From Promethearchaeia archaeon (lineage in GTDB: Archaea > Asgardarchaeota > Lokiarchaeia > Sigyniarchaeales > SOKP01), in NCBI GenBank assembly GCA_029856295.1, contig JAHQWS010000104.1:1-7567 (forward strand): 7,567 nt of DNA, read 5' to 3'. This document shows, in pieces, positions 5,823 to 7,567 of the stretch. The position numbers and the translations under genes are program-made. Each line of letters opens with the position of its first letter. Within the stretch, counting starts at the first letter, position 1. The notes below the pieces were generated by a model that saw nothing but the letters and a program-made list of their open reading frames with translations, searched no databases and was not told the DNA's origin.

Positions 5823-6131
5823 ATGGAGGTGATAAAAATCACAACATTAGAAAAAGATGTAGTAGAATGGTTTATCCAACTTAAAAAATATAGAAAATTT
5901 GAACCAGAAAAAGAAGAACCAAAACAGAAAGAAATAGAAGAAGTGACATTAAGCGAAATGATTAAAGTTGGGGCCTATTATCTCTCGCAAAATCAACTTT
6001 CATATGATGAATTATGTTGGATGTTAGCAGAAAAACAGCTTATAATTCAAATGGGAGATGAAAATGTGACCGAGAATGACATACGGAAAATGGCAGCAGA
6101 GAAATATTTGAGTATTGTTATTAGTTATTAA
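5823..6131 (+). CDS. Small protein of unknown function, 102 residues
   Basis: I do not recognise this protein. It begins MEVIKITTLEKDVVEWFIQL, then has a charged low-complexity linker rich in Lys and Glu (about 23-40), then a helical C-terminal part (VTLSEMIKVGAYYLSQNQ at 42-59, YDELCWMLAEKQLIIQ at 61-76, NVTENDIRKMAAEKYLSIV at 81-99). It is mostly alpha-helical with no membrane segment, no signal peptide and a single Cys, so it is likely a small cytosolic protein, possibly an adaptor or regulator. It stands alone between the YkgJ gene (61 bases upstream) and the second LRR gene (38 bases downstream), on the same strand. The start is uncertain because a perfect ribosome site overlaps codons 1-4; see the separate entry. 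Codon use is AT-rich like its neighbours and the reading frame is clean, which supports a real gene. Confidence 0.72.
   Translation: MEVIKITTLEKDVVEWFIQLKKYRKFEPEKEEPKQKEIEEVTLSEMIKVGAYYLSQNQLSYDELCWMLAEKQLIIQMGDENVTENDIRKMAAEKYLSIVISY
5825..5833 (+). promoter_or_regulatory. Perfect Shine-Dalgarno GGAGGTGAT lying inside the apparent start region
   Basis: GGAGGTGAT is fully complementary to the archaeal 16S 3' end, yet it begins at the G of the apparent ATG (5823). No ATG, GTG or TTG follows in frame within 20 bases; the codons after it are AAA, ATC, ACA, ACA, TTA. Either the match is incidental to a leaderless ATG start, or translation starts downstream at a non-standard codon such as ATC at 5838. 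Confidence 0.55.
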
Positions 6132-6141
6132 ATAAGTTTAA

Positions 6142-6149
6142 TTTATAAA
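6142..6149 (+). promoter_or_regulatory. TATA box TTTATAAA for the second LRR gene
   Basis: TTTATAAA is centred about 24 bases before the ATG at 6170, close to the usual archaeal TATA-to-transcript-start distance. No SD lies between it and the ATG, so a leaderless or nearly leaderless mRNA is likely. Confidence 0.45.
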
Positions 6150-6169
6150 AAATAATTACATTCTGTTTT

Positions 6170-7564
6170 ATGAAAGATATTTCTAGCCACCATTTAGATA
6201 TCAATCAATTAATTAGCATAATTGAGCGTCATGAAATCTCTAATTTCAGATTAGATGCACTGTCTCGGCTAGATAAAATTAGACATCCTAACGAGCAAGT
6301 TTTAAGACTTATCGAGAGCCTAATCGTGACCGAAGAGGAGACCGTAATCCGAGCTAAGGCGGCAGAGACCTTAGTAAAAAATTATCTAGCAACTGAAAAT
6401 AATTTAATAGAATGGATTTTTGAGCACGAGATGGCTGTGTTGGTATTTAGATCTATCCTCGATGTTCTTAAAGAGAGCATGCCTCAGTATCATGAAACAT
6501 TAGAACAACGGTTGCTTGAAAAATATGCCAAAATACATCACCTCGTACCCGAAGAATGTGTGTTTTTTAGAGATTTGGATTTTATGATATCCGAGACATC
6601 CAAAGGATTAGAGATAGATTGGCCGCCCAGAGGAGATGGCACACCAGAACAAAGAGAGATGCTTGAAAGAGATCATTCGTCTTCTGCTTGGGACGGATTT
6701 ATGTTTTATGAGGTAAACGGTCATGTAAAAAACCTAAACCTCAGTGAATCGGGGCTAGATAGAGTCCCCGAGTCAATCGGCAACTTACGCAGGCTGAAGG
6801 ATTTAAGGTTGCATGATAACAACTTGAAATCCCTCCCAAGTACCATGGAAAATCTTACACAACTAAGAAATTTAGAGTTGCATAAAAATCGCTTTAAAGA
6901 CATCCCAGAAGTCTTATTAAACTTGAGAAAATTGGCGAGAATAAGCTTAGGAGGGAATCAAATTGGATTAAAATCTAAACATGCAAGATCCTTTATACAA
7001 GAGAAACTGATAGGAAAATACATGGATGAAGGTATAGATCATGACAGTGCAGAGGTTTTAGGGTTTATTGAGCTTCTTAAAGGTTCGACTCCATTGAAGA
7101 CTAATGATCTTGAACTTCCCTTTGATCATAATGACTTTCACGAAATGACCGAATATTGGTATTATAATACCGATAAACATGGTCATATCACCGAGCTTGC
7201 GGTATATGGAGAAGTCTCGTATCTAAACATGACACTTATCGATTTTCTTATAAAACGGATTTGTAAATTCGGTCATTTAGAGGAGTTATATTTATACGAT
7301 TGCGGTATTGAAAAAATTCCTAAGTCGATTGGAGAATTAAGATTTCTGAAAAAACTACATTTAGTAAAAAATAGGATAAACAAGATTCCGTCTTCTCTTA
7401 GATCACTTAAACAGTTAGAAGACTTGGATTTTTCCTATAACAACATTACAAAAATACCCAGATTTCTAAAAGATATGGAAAATATACGATTTTATTATTT
7501 CGGTCATAATCCAATTAGAGAGATCTCAGTGCCACTTGTATTTGAAAAGGAATACCCCCCATAG
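6170..7564 (+). CDS. HEAT-like helical domain plus two-cluster leucine-rich-repeat protein (second paralog)
   Basis: A 464-residue protein. The helical N-terminal domain (1-140) aligns with the first LRR protein, for example LIESLIVTEEETVIRAKAAETL (47-68) against IENLLISDESQVVRATAAKV there. A first LRR cluster starts at GHVKNLNLSESGL (184-196) and has about four units to residue 265. A segment of about 70 residues without clear repeats follows (266-337). A second cluster then restarts with the same entry signature, GHITELAVYG (338-347), and gives about four or five units to residue 453. Each regular unit has LxxLxLxxNxIxxIPxxL character. This is a protein-binding scaffold by family; the partner is unknown. 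No signal peptide or membrane segment. The ATG at 6170 has no SD but a well-placed TATA box. It is complete, with TAG three bases before the window end. Codons look less AT-rich than in the first paralog, hinting at different history. Confidence 0.9.
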   Translation: MKDISSHHLDINQLISIIERHEISNFRLDALSRLDKIRHPNEQVLRLIESLIVTEEETVIRAKAAETLVKNYLATENNLIEWIFEHEMAVLVFRSILDVLKESMPQYHETLEQRLLEKYAKIHHLVPEECVFFRDLDFMISETSKGLEIDWPPRGDGTPEQREMLERDHSSSAWDGFMFYEVNGHVKNLNLSESGLDRVPESIGNLRRLKDLRLHDNNLKSLPSTMENLTQLRNLELHKNRFKDIPEVLLNLRKLARISLGGNQIGLKSKHARSFIQEKLIGKYMDEGIDHDSAEVLGFIELLKGSTPLKTNDLELPFDHNDFHEMTEYWYYNTDKHGHITELAVYGEVSYLNMTLIDFLIKRICKFGHLEELYLYDCGIEKIPKSIGELRFLKKLHLVKNRINKIPSSLRSLKQLEDLDFSYNNITKIPRFLKDMENIRFYYFGHNPIREISVPLVFEKEYPP

Positions 7565-7567
7565 AGG

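Noticed and set aside
5823..6131. The 102-residue protein as a toxin-antitoxin antitoxin.
   Set aside because: No partner toxin lies next to it (the neighbours are a YkgJ protein and an LRR protein), and no ribbon-helix-helix or AbrB pattern is visible.

Overview
This AT-rich window looks archaeal and is most like a Lokiarchaeia-type (Asgard) genome. The clues are HEAT-like/leucine-rich-repeat (LRR) proteins, a YkgJ-type cysteine-cluster protein, archaeal-looking TATA elements at leaderless distance, and a perfect GGAGGTGAT anti-SD complement. This assignment comes from gene content and style; there is no rRNA or marker gene to prove it. No tRNA, rRNA, CRISPR array or transposase was seen.

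Left block, + strand (212-2281): an alpha/beta-hydrolase with Asp in place of the usual nucleophile Ser, then, 42 bases on, a GTG-started protein with an N-terminal helical (HEAT-like) domain and about nine 23-residue LRRs.

Middle block, - strand (5184 down to 2288): three tightly packed paralogous genes (gaps of 13 and 3 bases). Each encodes a membrane hairpin, a conserved linker and a left-handed beta-helix (LbH) domain that resembles the terminal region of poly-lysine-synthetase-like (Pls) NRPS proteins, but without any adenylation domain. Just beyond the last of them lies a 42-residue reading frame that looks like the C-terminal stub of a larger lost protein.

Right block, + strand (5373-7564): a YkgJ-family CxxCxxCC protein, a 102-residue protein of unknown function with a puzzling start, and a second HEAT-like/LRR protein that is homologous to the first in its N-terminal domain but has two LRR clusters split by an insert.

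The most distinctive unit is the three-gene membrane-LbH operon. Because LbH domains commonly trimerise, three co-expressed, diverged paralogs could build one hetero-trimeric membrane assembly. That is inference. No functional link between the operon and the flanking + strand genes can be shown from sequence alone.
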